From Hevea brasiliensis (lineage: Eukaryota; Streptophyta; Magnoliopsida; Malpighiales; Euphorbiaceae): 64,000 nt of DNA. Position numbers and translations under genes: made by a program. Under the pieces are notes generated by a model. It worked only from the letters and a program-made list of their open reading frames with translations, did not search any database and was not told the DNA's origin. The DNA is taken from NCBI RefSeq assembly GCF_030052815.1, contig NC_079495.1:114225795-114289794 (forward strand), in the 5' to 3' direction. This document shows, in pieces, positions 9,754 through 20,040 of this stretch; position 1 is the first letter of the stretch, and each line of letters starts with the position of its first letter.

Positions 9754-12700
9754 GTGTTGTTTGATCCTGGCTCCACACATTCATATGTCATTGCTAGTGT
9801 GATGTGTTCTACTACTATTCAGTGTGTACCAATGGACTATGATGTGCTAGTAACTAGTCCATTAGGCTAGGAGGTTAGGGTAAATAGACTATATAGGGAT
9901 TGTCCTCTGGTGATCCAAGGACACACTTGTCTGTCTAATTTGATTGAAATGCCCTTCAGAGATTATGACATTATCTTGGGCATGGATTGGTTAGCCAAGC
10001 ATCATGCAATGATTGACTGTAGACTGAAGACAGTCATTTTTGGTCTCCCTCAGTATGGTGATGTAATGATGCATGGGGAGAGGCAGTTATTACCTTCAAA
10101 CATCATTTCAGCTGCACTGGCTAGAAAGATGATTAGGAAGGGGTGTGAAGCATACTTGGCGCATGTGATAGACACCCAAGTGGGTAGTCCAACATTGGGG
10201 GACATCCCCACAGTATGTGACTTTCTGGATGTCTTTCCTGATGAATTGCCAGGATTACCCTCAGAAAGAGTAGTGCAGTTTGAAATTGATGTTATGCCTG
10301 GTGTGGACCCAATCTCTATAACACCATATAGAATAGCACCAGCAGAACTAAAAGAATTGAAAGTGCAGTTGCAAGAGCTGCTTGACAAGGGCTTTATCCG
10401 CCCTAGTGTGTCACCTTGGGGAGCGCCAATGTTGTTTGTAAAGAAGAAAGATGGCACTCTCTGATTATGCATTGACTATCGGCAGCTGAATAAGGTGACA
10501 ATAAAGAATAGATACCCATTACCCCGCATTGATGACTTATTTGATCAGTTGAGGGGTGCAGCTGTGTTCTCCAAAATTGACCTGAGATCAGGTTATTATC
10601 AACTGAAAGTACAAGAGCATAGTATTTCTAAAACTGCCTTTAGAACCCGCTATGGCCATTATGAGTTCTTGGTCATGCCATTCGGGTTAACTAATGCTCC
10701 GACTGCTTTTATGGATCTGATGAACATTATCTTCAGACCATACCTGGACCAGTTTGTTGTGGCGTTTATAGATGATATATTGGTTTATTCGAGGAATGCA
10801 GAAGAGCATGATAGACATCTGCGCATTGTACTGCAAACTTTTAGGGAGAAACAGCTATACGCCAAATTGTCAAAATGTGAATTTTGGCTGATGGAGATAT
10901 TCTTTTTGGGGCACATAGTATCAACAGAAGGTATTAAGGTAGATCCTAGTAAGATAAAAGCTATCCTTAATTGGAAGCCACCCAGAAATATCATAGAGAT
11001 TCACAATTTTCTGGGGTTAGCTGGATACTACCGTAGATTTATCAAAGGATTCTCCATGTTGCCATCTCCATTGACCAAGCTGCTTAAGAAAGATGTGAAA
11101 TTTCAGTGGACGGACAAATGCCAACAGAGTTTTGATGAGTTAAAGAGGTGTTTGACTGAGGCTCCAGTCCTGACTTTACCTACTCTGGGTAAAGAATACA
11201 CAGTTTACAGTGATGCTTCTCACAATGGGTTAGGCTGTGTATTGATGCAAGATTGAAATGTCATTTCCTATGCATCACGCTAGCTGAAACCGCATGAGAG
11301 GAATTATCCGATACATGATTTGGAGCTTGCAGCTAATGTGTTTGCTCTTAAGATCTGGAGACACTATTTGTATGGGGAGAAGTGCTACATCTACATAGAT
11401 CATTAGAGTTTGAAGTATTTGAGCACCCAGAAAGAGTTGAATTTGAGATAGAGGAGATGGTTAGAGTTAATAAAAGACTATGATTGTCTAATAGACTATC
11501 AGCCAGAGAAAGCTAATGTGGTGGCTGACGCCTTAAGTCACAAGACTATGGCAAGTCTACAGGTTTCTCCTTTATCTATGGTACATGAGTTGAGATCATT
11601 ACATGCCAGCTTAGAGATTAATGATGAGGGGTAGACAGCAGTTGCATGGCATGTACAACTAGTGTTGACTGATCAGATCCGAATGGCTACTCAGAATGAT
11701 TAGAAGTATCAGAGGCTGTTGGAAGAAGTCCGGCAGGGTAAGAAACTAGAATTCTCAATTAGAGATGATGGTCTACTGCTACACCAGGGTAGAATGTGTG
11801 TTTCTAATGATGTTGATTTGAGGCAGATTATTTTGAAGGAAGCACATGAGTCTCCTTTTGCCATGCATCTTGATGGTATAAAAATATATAGAGGGCTAAA
11901 GGAGCATTACTAGTGGATGGGTATAAAAAGAGATGTGGCAGAATTTGTTTCCAAATGCCTAACTTGCCAGCAAGTGAAGGCAGAGCATCAGGTACCCTCT
12001 TGGTTGTTACATCCACTACCAGTGCCAGAATGGAAATGGGAGAGAATAACTATGGATTTTGTGATGGGACTTCCGAGGACATAGAAGAGTCATGATGCAG
12101 TTTGGGTCATTGTTGACAGACTGACCAAGTCTACTCATTTTTTACCTGTTCGGATGGACTATAGTCTAGAAAGATTGGCCAAGTTGTACATTGATGAGAT
12201 TGTGAGACTACACAGAGTGCCAGTATCCATCATATCGGACAGAGATCCTAGGTTCACTTCTAGATTCTGGGGTAGTCTTCAGAGAGCCCTTGGAACTAGA
12301 TTGAACTTCAGTACGACATTCCACCCACAGACCAATGGCTAGTCTAAAAGGGTAATTCAGATCTTGGAGGACATGCTACAGGCTTGTGTGATTGAATTTG
12401 AGGGTAGTTGGGATACACACTTGCCTTTAATTGAGTTTGCTTACAACAACAGCTACCAATCAAGCATTGGGATGCTTCCATATGAAGCTTTGTATGGCAG
12501 AAAATGTAGAACTCTCCTGTGTTGGGATGAAGTAGGTGAGAGAAAGATGATTGGGCCAGAAATTGTTCAGCAACTTGAAGAGAAAATCAGATTAATCAGA
12601 GACCGACTCATGGCTGCATCAGACCGTCAGAAGTCCTATATTGATCTGAAGAGGCAAGATATTGAGTATGCAGTGAGTGAGAAAGTATTCCTCAAGGTTT

Positions 12701-13094
12701 CCCCTTAGAAGAAAATTATGAGATTCGGCAGAAAGGGAAACTGAGTCCTCGCTTCATTGGGCCATATGAGATTCTGGAAAGAGTGGGTCCTTTGGCATAT
12801 CGGTTGGCACTATCTCTAGAGTTGGAGAAGATACATAGTGTCTTTCATGTGTCCATGTTGAGGAGGTATCGATCAGACCCATCTCATGTACTACTAGTAG
12901 AAGAAATTGAAGTGAATCCAGACCTCACATATGAAGAAGAACCCATAGAGATTATGGCTTATGAGGTGAAGCAGCTACGGAATAAGCAAATACTGTTAGT
13001 GAAAGTGTTGTGGAACCATCATTCGGGCTAAGAAGCTATTTGGGAACGAGAGGAGGACATGAGGAGACAGCACCCCCAGCTGTTCAGAGATTGA
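9754..13094 (+). pseudogene. pol: Decayed pol of A copy 2 (protease, RT, RNase H, integrase, chromodomain)
   Basis: The aspartic protease active site reads LFDPGSTHS (~9757-9785). RT spans about 10320-11000, with [17 protein letters not shown] and the catalytic FIDD (~10766-10777). The RT stretch 10495-11256 is open, the longest intact piece in the array. RNase H, the integrase zinc finger and the DDE core follow; SDRDP is intact (~12236), but the segment with the third catalytic acid reads TNG-stop-SKR, so Gln became a stop and the catalytic Glu became Lys (~12340). A 1-nt deletion near 12738 shifts frame before the GPYE block. The C-terminus (~12960-13090) has a chromodomain-like LRNKQILLVKVLW. 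Stops at 10462, 11254, 11404, 11632, 11701 and 12706 are visible; the last four coincide exactly with stops in copy 1. Confidence 0.92.
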
Positions 13095-13103
13095 TACCAG
13101 GTA

Positions 13104-13141
13104 AAATTTCGAGACGAAATTTATTTTAAGGTGGGGAGAAT
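13104..13141 (+). promoter_or_regulatory. Polypurine tract and inverted repeat, A copy 2
   Basis: The inverted repeat AAATTTCGAGACGAAATTT (13104-13122) is followed by AAGGTGGGGAGAA (13128-13140), ending just before the LTR start TGTAACACCCC at 13142. Confidence 0.87.
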
Positions 13142-13694
13142 TGTAACACCCCTATTTGCATAGCCTGGTATATTTCTCGTTCGGTGACGGTGTCGATCCA
13201 GGACAAGCGAGGATTAGAACCACACTTAAGACAACTAGATAAGCCCTGACCACAAATAATTAGTAATTGCCAATTAGTTAAGTATAAAAAAGAAAAACAA
13301 AACATAAGAAATTAAACGAGCGGAGAGTCATAGCGATGGGTGACCTTCTCGGGAAGGACTGCGAAGTCGATTTATACTCAAATTTTGAACCGTAAAATGT
13401 GACGCCGCGATCCTTAGGACTATTGCGAACACAGTGGAAAAAAGAAAATCATGAAAAAGAACTGTTAAGCCAGTCAAATAATTAGGTCAGGGATCCAAAA
13501 GAAATATTGAATTATTTACAAACCGGGACGAACTGGCGATGGGCAATTTGGTCAATTGACCCCGAGAGCTAACTCCTGACCTAACTATTAAATAAAATCG
13601 GAGAAAAGAAAATTTTGGAATCAGGAATTAAATTAAAGAACTAAAGAAAAATAAATAGGAAAAAAAAAGAAAAAAAAGGAAAAGTAGAAATTGG

Positions 13695-13714
13695 TGACAT
13701 CATGCATGATGTAA
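13695..13714 (+). promoter_or_regulatory. TGACATCA-type palindrome in A LTR copy 3
   Basis: TGACATCATGCATGATGTAA lies 553 nt from the LTR start. It differs from copy 2 at one base of the right half site. Confidence 0.55.
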
Positions 13715-14026
13715 TAAACATTAATTAAAAATAAATAAATTTGGATGATTTGTGGTCTTCCATAAAGGATAAATTAATAAAAGAAAAAGAAAAGAAAATA
13801 AAAAAAAAGAGAGGTCTTCATCTTCATTGCCATCTCTCTCTCTCAACTCTCCCTCTCCACAAACTCCATTAAAGCTCATTTTTGGAGCTTGAATATTACC
13901 AAATTCCCACCATAAAAAAATAGTCTACCATAGAGAAAACCCTGTGTTGAGCTTTGGAAGAAGATTGAAGAAGAAAGAAGAGGAGAAAACTTGAAGGAAA
14001 GGAAGAAGAAAATTCTACAATTTAAG

Positions 14027-15932
14027 GTTAGTGAGTTCACATTAAGTTTTAGTTTAATTAAAGTATTTATAGCATGAAGAACTTGGAAATATGCTTAAAA
14101 CGAAAAGAAAATTATTGTGGAGGGACCATATGTGAATTCAGCCAGCAATAAATTTATGTTGAAATGAGTGAATTTGATGTATTTAAATGGTTGTTTAAAT
14201 TGAATATTGAATATAAACTATGGATTGGTGTTTGGAATGCATTAAAGTTGAATTGCATGAAAGTTAGGGTTTGCAGCCAGGGTTTGGAAGACAAAAGTGT
14301 GAAAATTTGTTAAATGATGTGTTTGACTTTGTTGGAGATGAAAAAATGGTCATTTGTGACCAATTGATGTGTGTTGAAAGTGTTAGAACCAATTGGAAAT
14401 TCAAACTGGTTATGGGCAGTATGCAGGCAGCATGACCAAGGTCCCTTTCAGGGACCAAAACTAAAATTTTACCAACCCAATTGGTGTGAGGCCAATTGGG
14501 AATGAAACTAGACACAAAATGACATATTTTTCATTTAGGAATCATGCCCAAAAAGTGAATAAAACCTAGTGAACAAATTGGCCAAATCCAGACTTAGGCA
14601 ATCTGACCTGTACAAAAATGACCAAATGAATAGTGTTTGTTCATTTGGCCATAACTTGGGCTAGGCAGGTCTAAATGACCTGAAAGTTTACCAGTAGAAA
14701 GCTGAGATATAAACCTAAAACTTTCATGAAGAATACAAACCCAAATTATGCCCTTAACCAAGTCATTTGGCCACCCAAATTTAGTGACTTAAAATTGCCA
14801 GAACCAGTTTTGGTGCCCAGAAATCTGGGTTAAGTCCAATCTGGCAGCCATGATTCAAATGGCTATAACTTGAGCTACGAAACTCCAATTGGAGTGATTA
14901 AAAAAGAAGAATAAAGTTAAGATAATAAGGAATAATTTCTATGAAGAAAACTTAGCCAAATTCTAACAGCAAAATGACCAATGGAACAGTGCAACCTAAG
15001 ACACTAAAACTGAAAATTTACAATTTTGCCTAAAAGACCTAAGTTTTGAGAAAACAACCAAAACGAACAAAATTAGTGACCAAAATGTGGTATGTGAGTA
15101 TAGTTGGTGTTCCCATACCTTTTAAGTATAAGAAAGTCAATATTTTGACTTGAATAGCACCATGAATAGTAACCTCAACATGAAAATTTGCAAGAATGTA
15201 AGTTTAAACATATTGGAATTGTTATAAAGTAAAGATACTGGGACACTATAAATTTTGTGTTTCAGCTGAAAAAGACTTGGAAGGTCTGAGAGACTGAGTC
15301 AAGGCCTAGAGGCAACTCACGTCAGGTTTGTGCACAATAAACTTTATTTGAGCATTTTGTTATTGAAAAATTTATTTGGTATGATTTATGAAAATTTGGT
15401 GTTAATCATGAATTGTGTTGCCACTTTGTGAATGAAACTATGACTTTGGAAATAAATAAAATTTCTCATGAACTATTTGAATAAAATGTTTGAAATAGAT
15501 TTTTGATTCACACTTAGCCGGACAGTACCTTATTATTCCTCCTCCACCTATGGGATGAGATCGATTATTTTTCCTCCCTCTCTGGTTTAGGAGTTGAGGT
15601 TGTAGATCGGATGAATACTCATTAGCTAGCTAGCCACCTCCCTCATTGATTTCGATTAGTGGGGTTGTAGATCGCTTTGTCGTGATGTACAACACGGCAT
15701 TGATCGAAAATTTTGTGTCATGGCTTAAGTTGTGTATGAATCAGCAACACTATGTTTATTAAATTGTTTGACCAAAATTGTGCTATAATGAGTTTTGATA
15801 ATTTGTAAAATGTGATAGTGAAATATTTAAATTGTGATTTATCAATAAATATTTTATGTACTGCATTTTAAATATTTATTGTGCACCACTGAGTATTTTT
15901 ATACTCAGCGATAGCTTATTTTGTTGTCGCAG
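14027..15932 (+). other. Predicted leader intron in A LTR copy 3
   Basis: Donor AAG|GTTAGT at 14027. The acceptor TGTTGTCGCAG ends at 15932. Stem 1 (15889-15908) is unchanged from copy 2. The stem 2 loop has one change, TTATTTTG for TTATTTTA. The 200-nt-spaced modules (anchors ~14526, 14721, 14936) lie inside the predicted intron. Confidence 0.43.
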
Positions 15933-16539
15933 ATAGGAGCACGGAAAAAGCAGCAGAGTGAGCTGCTAAACTGGAAAAACCTTCGCTGATTTTGTACGGG
16001 TACTATTTTATACCCAATGTAATTTAGTTTGATATAAATAAATATTATTCATATGTATTAATGTAAAGTTGAGCAGTTGTATTTATAAATTATAATAATA
16101 TTAATTTTGGATTTTATTTTTGTAAATTAAACTTGTGAATGTAAATTAGCTTTATTAAATGCAATGTTGATGGAATTATTTTGAAATGGTTTGATTTGAG
16201 AATTTTGAGTTGATTTGGGTTGGGAGTTGTGGAAAAATTTATTGGAAGTGTTTTTCTCAGGTATTTGAAGAACTGTTTTCTCAAAATACAGACAGTACTC
16301 TGTCGAAATTTTTATAAAATTTGCGAAAAAATAAAGTGGAACAAAAATTTTAACTAGTTTTCAAACTCTAATTAAATGTTTTAATACCTTGTAGAAAATG
16401 CTCACCACTTATGAAAATAAAAAAATTATTTTAAAATCCCTTGTAGAATACTTAATGAGTTATCGGTAGGTGAGGTTCTGTAGTTCATTAGGTATTCTAC
16501 GGTATCATTTTATGCCTTACAGAGGGGTAAGGTGTGACA

Positions 16540-18758
16540 TTGTGTCACTCATGTTTTATTAGACCTACTAGCAATGGGAATACAAATCTTAGTTATATAT
16601 TCACATAACTTAAATGTTCATTAAGTCATTTAGGTAAATTACTATTTCTATTCCAAGTAATCCATGAACATTTCATGGATTCCAAATTTCATACCTTAAT
16701 TTCTTCTACCAATTTAGTTCTTACACTTTGTGTCTTTGTATTACTATTCACATTACTATTCACTCAAATTGTTGACTTTTTAATACATAATAAATTTATT
16801 GAACCTAAGTTCACCAAGATACCACATTTTGCATTCTAAAGTTATTGGTATTGGTTGCCAATACCATTTCAAAGCTTAGTGTTGGTTACTTTACAATTTA
16901 TAAATTTCAAGCACTAAGTTTACTGTTCCATTGGTCATTTGTACAGTAGGAATTTGATAAAATTGTCTTCATGAAAGTTGTTCCTTATTGTGCCTAGTTA
17001 TATTTCTTTTTTTGTATCACTCCATTTGGAGTTTTGTAGCTCAAGTTATGGTCATTTTACCATAACTGGCTGGATTGGACAGAATCTAGAATTCTGGGCA
17101 AAACTGGTTCTGCCATATTTGGTGACCTAAGTTTGGTTGGCACTTTGAATTGGTTAGGTTTAGAATTTGAGTTTGTGTTCTTCATGAAAGTTGTAGGGCT
17201 ATGTCTCAGCTTTTTGCTGGTAAAATTTCAGATCAATTGAACTTTTTTACGCTGAGTTATGACCATTTGAATAAATACTATTCATTTGGTCATTTTCCAG
17301 GGACAGCATGTTGGTCACCCAGATTAGGGTAATTTTTAGGTCAACTTGGTTTAGTTTTCTGGGCAGGGTTTCTTCACCAGAGTTGTGCCATTATGTGTTT
17401 AGTTTCATATCCAATTAGCCTTGCACCAATTGAACCTATACAGCTCCATTTATGGCTGCCCAAACCTACTGGACTCATAACTAGTCCTGCAGGTCACCAA
17501 GGGTAGCGTGCCTAAGCTCATCTCCATTATCCTTACTCACTTCAATTCCTCCTCACACACATTCAAATGGTCACTAATTGACCATTACAAGGTTAACATA
17601 CCATTACATAAGAAAAACTCTAATTTTTCGCAAACCCTAATTTCTAAAGTGTCTATTTCATACTATCCATACCATCTAACACATCCAATCACAAATTCCT
17701 ACAAAGCAACTCTAATAAACACATTTTATTTCATTTAAATTCATCAATTCCCATAGGTACACATGTTAACCAAAATTCTTCTTCCATCAAACATGAATAA
17801 TTTCTCAAATTTTTTCTTGTAATTCTTTCCATTTTCATGCTCAAATTTAAGTTTACTAAAAGAATATGGAAGAAAGTAGCACTAACCTCTTTAAGCAGAA
17901 TTTTGTCTAAGCTTAAACTTCACTTTCTTTCTTTTTCTAGGCTGCCAAACACTCTCCCAAGAGGTAAAATCAAGTTTCTATAAAGGGGGGTAGGGGTTTT
18001 ATGGTGTGATCAATTGGAAGATGGAGCTTTGGTTGAGTGAAAATGGTGGAAATTCTCTCTCCCTATCTTTCTCTCTATATTTCAGCTGATTGGGGAAGAC
18101 AAGTGCAGATTTATTTTTCATTTTGTCTCATTTTTACTTAGTTTTTATCCCCTTTAAAAGGCTTGTCAATTTGTGATTGGGTGGAGAGTGTTTAATGACA
18201 TCATATGATGTCATAATTCCTAATTTCTTTCATTTTTCTTTCCTTTTCTTTTCTACTCATTTCCAATTCAATTTTTTAGCAATATTTATTCATATTTTAG
18301 ATCATAATAATTATTTACTTAACTAGACAAGTTAGCCAAAAATCATCTCTAAAGACAAAATGACCAAAATGCCCTCCATTTGGCTTGATAGACTAAAATT
18401 GTCTGTACCGATTGAAAAATTTTTCTAAACCTTTGCTTGGCATTCTAATGCCATAGAAACCTCAATGAGTCTTCTCTAAAGTCCCAAAAATTATTTTATG
18501 AATTTTCTCCCAGGTTTAGGGCTTCTAGTTGCGAAGACCGCAACTTCCCACTGGGTTACCCATTGCTAGAGCACCGGCTCATTTAACTTGGTTGTATTTT
18601 ATTTCTAAAATTTTTCCTAAATTCTTATTATTATTATTTGAGTTATTTATGACTCCTTACCCTAGTCTAAATATTTTTTCAGACGTTCTAGCTGTCCGGA
18701 CTGACACCGATCACCGGAATTGTATAATGTACGAAATTGCTACAATGAGGGTGTTACA
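16540..18758 (-). repeat. Family B 3' LTR, truncated by the window and the A insertion
   Basis: It aligns with 25515-27717 of the other B LTR. On the minus strand it starts TGTAACACCC at 18758. It holds the palindrome 18195-18214, a donor-like GAG|GTTAGT (17885-17886) and modules anchored near 16970, 17180 and 17370. The part with the stem-loops lies left of the A array, outside the window. Confidence 0.93.
18195..18214 (-). promoter_or_regulatory. Perfect 20-bp palindrome in B 3' LTR
   Basis: ATGACATCATATGATGTCAT is a perfect palindrome 544 nt from the LTR start, followed in sense orientation by a CCAAT motif (CCCAATCAC) about 20 nt on. Confidence 0.6.
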
Positions 18759-18797
18759 ATTCTTCACCTCTTACAAAAATTTCGTCCTCGAAATTTA
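18759..18797 (-). promoter_or_regulatory. Polypurine tract and inverted repeat, family B
   Basis: In sense orientation the inverted repeat AAATTTCGAGGACGAAATTT (18796-18777) is followed by GTAAGAGGTGAAGAA, adjacent to the LTR. Confidence 0.85.
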
Positions 18798-18931
18798 CCA
18801 GGTGTAGGTATCTGAGATAATTCCTTTACCTTTCTATTACTCCCTTTGTCTACTCCTTTATATATATGGTATTATTTAGTCTTTTCGAATTTATCATTAT
18901 ACACTTAGGCATATCATAAAGGAAGGATACT

Positions 18932-19449
18932 TTACCTCAAATTCACATTTGGGGCATCTTGCTCCTCTCCGGCTTGGATGACATTTGGAAGTCGTGTTAC
19001 TCTTGTACTTGGTCCTTCCACGACCTCTGTCTGGGTCTATGGTAAATTCCTCTTAAGACAATCTTTCAGACGATGGTCTATGGCCCCACATCTATAACAG
19101 GCTCCAGTCAATCTCCTACATTCACCTTTATGCCATTTGTTATAATGGCCACATTTTCTTGCTAGTCCTGGTGCACTCACTACTAGTGTTTCTGGTTGAT
19201 CTCTTTTGGGTATAGGCTTGGGTCTAGATCTCCTACTTTGATCAGATGTCTGACTTAACTGTTCTCTCGGCCTCTTATTACTAGACTGTCCAAATTTCCT
19301 CTTTTGCTAATCACCACTCCTCTTCTGTTCCTCTTCATGAACACAGCTAATATATTTCTTTCTGAACTCTATTAGAAAAAATTTTCAAGTTACATCGGCT
19401 GGTGGCACTACCTTGGTTACAACATCCCACCACCGATATGCAGCTTCTT
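18932..19449 (-). pseudogene. gag: Family B gag, C-terminal part with zinc knuckle
   Basis: This continues the gag reading from the far side of solo LTR C1. It begins with AAYRWWDVV, the end of the gag core, then jumps to a basic, Ser/Arg-rich tract and the paired block CGHYNKWHKGEC (~19145) and CYRCGAIDHRLKDC, a CX2CX4HX4C zinc knuckle (~19060-19100). About 100 residues between the core and the basic tract seem missing compared with the family A gag. In-frame stops (three or more) interrupt it, and it ends at TAA 18934-18932. The remaining 170 nt to the purine tract have no recognisable coding content. Confidence 0.85.
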
Positions 19450-20040
19450 TGTCACACCCTACTCCCCCGTAAGATGTAACATGATCCCGTAGTACACCTA
19501 ATGAATTACCGTACTTCGCCTACCGATAACCCATTAGATATACTACAAGGGATTTTAAAAACAATTTTTGTGAAATTTAAATCATCGATTAAAATCTGGT
19601 GTTATAAAATTTTTTCAAAATTTCGGCAAAGTGCTGGCTGTATTTTGAGAACACAGTTCTTCAATCCTGCAAAAGAAAATGCTCCCAATATGTTTTCTCA
19701 AATACAACTTCAATAACTTCATTTGCACTCATAATTCAAATCTCAATAATCAAATTAATCTCCTCATAAAAGAAACATTTCATTGATTATAAGACTCAAA
19801 ATTAATATTACAAAACTATTCAGATAAATGAAATCCCAAATTTACATTTACAATAATTTACATTTAATTACATACCAAAATATTTTACAAGAGTTTTTAT
19901 ACAACTGCTTAAATAATTTACATACATATTTTTACATGCATACATCAAAACCTATGTACATGGGTATACCTATGATATACCTAGAGCTGATCTGAATATG
20001 TCTTCAAAGAAACTTATTCACTGCTCTATGCTCTTTTTAC

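Larger units (their letters stand above)
1..16539 (+). mobile_element. Family A: tandem Ty3/Gypsy chromovirus array (LTR-int-LTR-int-LTR)
   Basis: Three copies of one LTR flank two internal regions, all on the plus strand: partial LTR 1-1512, internal 1519-4738, LTR 4739-8275, internal 8276-13141, LTR 13142-16539. The middle LTR is shared, the usual product of unequal recombination between elements or between LTRs of one element. Domain order gag-protease-RT-RNase H-integrase plus a chromodomain-like C-terminus, long LTRs and a tRNA-iMet-type primer site fit the Tekay/Del-like chromoviruses. The right end abuts sequence matching the interior of the family B LTR (16540 matches about 25515), so the array is inserted in B. 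TTGTG at 16540-16544 is the likely right target duplication; its left partner lies outside the window. Both internal regions are full of stop codons, so neither copy can make intact protein. Confidence 0.93.
13142..16539 (+). repeat. Family A LTR copy 3 (3.40 kb)
   Basis: It begins TGTAACACCCC and ends GGTGTGACA. It aligns along its full length with LTR copy 2 apart from the 146-bp duplication, with scattered substitutions. It contains a palindrome (13695-13714), a predicted donor (14027) and the double stem-loop (15881-15932). Confidence 0.95.

Noticed and set aside
18529..18807. Recurring frame beginning RRPQLPTGLPIARA, also at 27488 and in part at 39858, 23205 and 60750
   Set aside because: It reads the 5' end of B/C/E LTRs on the wrong strand and runs through LTR boundaries. 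Such frames are common false proteins in plant annotations.
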